Part shown: in pieces, positions 5,391 to 6,340 of the stretch
Layout: the number at the start of each line of letters is the position of its first letter
Numbering within the stretch: position 1 is the first letter of the stretch
Source: Deltaproteobacteria bacterium
Lineage (GTDB): Bacteria > Desulfobacterota > Desulfarculia > Adiutricales > JAGVGV01
Direction of reading: 5' to 3'
Length of the DNA stretch: 6,340 nucleotides
NCBI GenBank assembly: GCA_015233515.1
Contig: JADFXS010000167.1
Location: forward strand, 1-6,340
Position numbers and translations under genes: made by a program
The notes under the pieces: model-generated
Databases searched by the model: none
The model's input: only the letters and a program-made list of their open reading frames with translations
Told to the model about the DNA's origin: nothing

Positions 5391-6340
5391 TTAATACTTT
5401 TTGATCCGCATGTGGACGCGATTCAGAGAAGCAAGGAGTTTTTCCGCCGTCACATATTCCGGCTTGATAACTTTGTCGGATTTTTTCATGGGGAGTGGAC
5501 CAGCGTGGACCTCGGCGCGTTTGGCTTCCAGTTCTTCACGTTCCTTGGCCCTGGCCGCGCGAAGCGCCATGGTTTTTTCTTCTTCGGCAGCCTTGGATTT
5601 AGCCAGAGCTTCTGCTTCGGCTTTCTTTTTGGCTTCCGCTTCGGCGTGAGCCTTAGCCTCGGCTTCCGCTTTAGCTTTGGCCTCGGTCTCGGCTTTGGCC
5701 TTGGCCGCGGCTTTCGCTTTGGCTTCCGCCTCGGCTTTGGCCTTGGCTTCATCTATGGCCACTACCTTAGCCGGTTCGGGTTTTGGAGCTTCGACCGGTT
5801 TGGGCGCCGCCGCCGGCTTGGGGGCTGCGACCGGTTGAGGCGCCGCCGCCGGTTTGGCTTCCGCCGGCTTGGGTGGGGCCGCCGGCTTAGCGACCGGGGT
5901 CGCTGCTTTCTTTTCCCGCTTGGGCGGGCCGGTTATCTTCTTTTCCTTGACCGGCAACGCAGCCTGAGGCACGGATTGAACGGCTTGCAGCCCGGTGGAG
6001 GCTACCTGGCCGCCGTCAGCGAGAAGACCGATGTATTGTTTGATGATTTTAACCGCTTCCGGATGTCGGAGCACGACCAGATCGGAGCCGGCTAGAAGCA
6101 GGGACACCGCTTGGGCGACTTCCATCAAAATACCGCGGTCATCCTGATACCCTAACGTGGGCATGTCTTCGACCGATTGACTGGTTTCCTTGCATTTCCA
6201 GATTTCCTGGGCAATGATGTTTAAAATCGGCTGCTGTAAATTTTCATCCTGCTGAACCAGACCGGCCATGCGGATACGTTCCATGACCGAATAGCAGTAT
6301 TCCATGCCATAGCCCAACCCGCCGGTAGTGGGGTCGATGA
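5391..6340 (-). CDS. acsD: Corrinoid iron-sulfur protein small (delta) subunit, 3' part, with long repetitive tail
   Basis: Small subunit of the corrinoid iron-sulfur protein, partner of AcsC in methyl transfer. The frame is open to the window edge and 315 residues are visible. The first hundred are the end of the conserved TIM barrel: DPTTGGLGYGMEY at the edge, then SVMERIRMAGL, a DDRGILMEV segment and LRHPEAVKIIKQYI, where the family normally stops (the Moorella protein is about 323 aa). Here the frame continues for about 208 more residues (5394-6020): a short basic linker, a Pro/Ala/Lys linker (5766-5930), a long Ala/Lys/Glu stretch expected to be helical (5577-5756), a charged helix-like segment, and a non-repetitive cap ending NRVHMRIKKY. 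The full protein should be near 530 residues. The tail is in frame and has no stop, so it is a real extension and not a separate gene. Similar compositions occur in TolA and in the linkers of acyltransferase E2 subunits, which is likely convergence. Confidence 0.93.
   Translation of the reverse strand, partial: IDPTTGGLGYGMEYCYSVMERIRMAGLVQQDENLQQPILNIIAQEIWKCKETSQSVEDMPTLGYQDDRGILMEVAQAVSLLLAGSDLVVLRHPEAVKIIKQYIGLLADGGQVASTGLQAVQSVPQAALPVKEKKITGPPKREKKAATPVAKPAAPPKPAEAKPAAAPQPVAAPKPAAAPKPVEAPKPEPAKVVAIDEAKAKAEAEAKAKAAAKAKAETEAKAKAEAEAKAHAEAEAKKKAEAEALAKSKAAEEEKTMALRAARAKEREELEAKRAEVHAGPLPMKKSDKVIKPEYVTAEKLLASLNRVHMRIKKY
5477..5489. repeat. 13-bp direct repeat, copy 2 (end of acsD)
   Basis: Same 13 bases as 5224-5236, 253 bases away and in the same orientation. 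It encodes MKKS of the AcsD C-terminal cap. Flanking bases differ, so if it is a duplication it is old. Confidence 0.7.
5577..5930 (-). repeat. Low-complexity coding repeat in the acsD tail (Pro/Ala then Ala/Lys/Glu)
   Basis: Two adjacent in-frame low-complexity blocks. At 5766-5930 short PKPA-like units (for example APKPAAAPKPVEAPKP) make a stiff, extended linker. At 5577-5756 units such as AKAEAEAKAKA make an almost pure Ala/Lys/Glu stretch of about 60 residues, a composition that favours a long single helix or coiled coil. At DNA level these are degenerate six-base units (GCC AAG / GAG GCC types), varied by synonymous changes, so the array is not a fresh slippage product. Confidence 0.85.

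Noticed and set aside
5340..6095. A 251-codon plus-strand ORF with a Phe/Gly/Leu/Arg-rich repetitive product
   Set aside because: It is the antisense reading of the Ala/Lys/Glu repeat of acsD (GCC/AAG/GAG units read backwards give Gly/Phe/Leu codons). It has no ribosome binding site and does not look like a real membrane or silk-like protein.

Overview
The window is a piece of a bacterial Wood-Ljungdahl (reductive acetyl-CoA) pathway locus. All recognised genes lie on the minus strand, so transcription runs from right to left. In that order they are the 3' end of acsD (corrinoid iron-sulfur protein small subunit), a 41-codon small ORF, acsA/cooS (Ni-Fe carbon monoxide dehydrogenase), acsB (acetyl-CoA synthase), a possible 27- to 39-codon small ORF, and the 5' part of acsC (corrinoid iron-sulfur protein large subunit). 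acsD runs off the right edge and acsC off the left edge.

How they work together: AcsA reduces CO2 to CO at its Ni-Fe-S C-cluster. The AcsC/AcsD heterodimer carries a methyl group on its corrinoid. AcsB joins CO, methyl and CoA at its Ni-Ni-[4Fe-4S] A-cluster to make acetyl-CoA. The set can also run in reverse to oxidise acetate. All metal-ligand cysteines expected in the complete AcsA and AcsB, and the four-cysteine motif at the start of AcsC, are present, so the system looks functional.

Organism: the bacterial-type AcsB with its full N-terminal domain, the separate acsA and acsB genes, the acsD-acsA-acsB-acsC order and the moderate GC content suggest an anaerobic bacterium, perhaps a sulfate-reducing or syntrophic member of the Desulfobacterota. 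This is inference from memory of the families; no taxonomic marker is present.

Layout: 1-525 acsC (partial); 526-755 spacer with a strong stem-loop just behind acsB, a weak small ORF and a candidate acsC promoter; 756-2969 acsB; a 28-base gap with a strong ribosome binding site; 2998-5046 acsA; 5047-5390 spacer with a near-consensus promoter, a perfect dyad over its predicted start point and the 41-codon small ORF; 5391-6340 acsD (partial).

The least ordinary parts are at the right end. AcsD carries a tail of about 208 residues beyond its usual end: a Pro/Ala linker, a long Ala/Lys/Glu helix-like stretch, then a short non-repetitive C-terminal cap. The 41-codon ORF directly downstream appears to carry a second, free-standing version of the first part of that cap.
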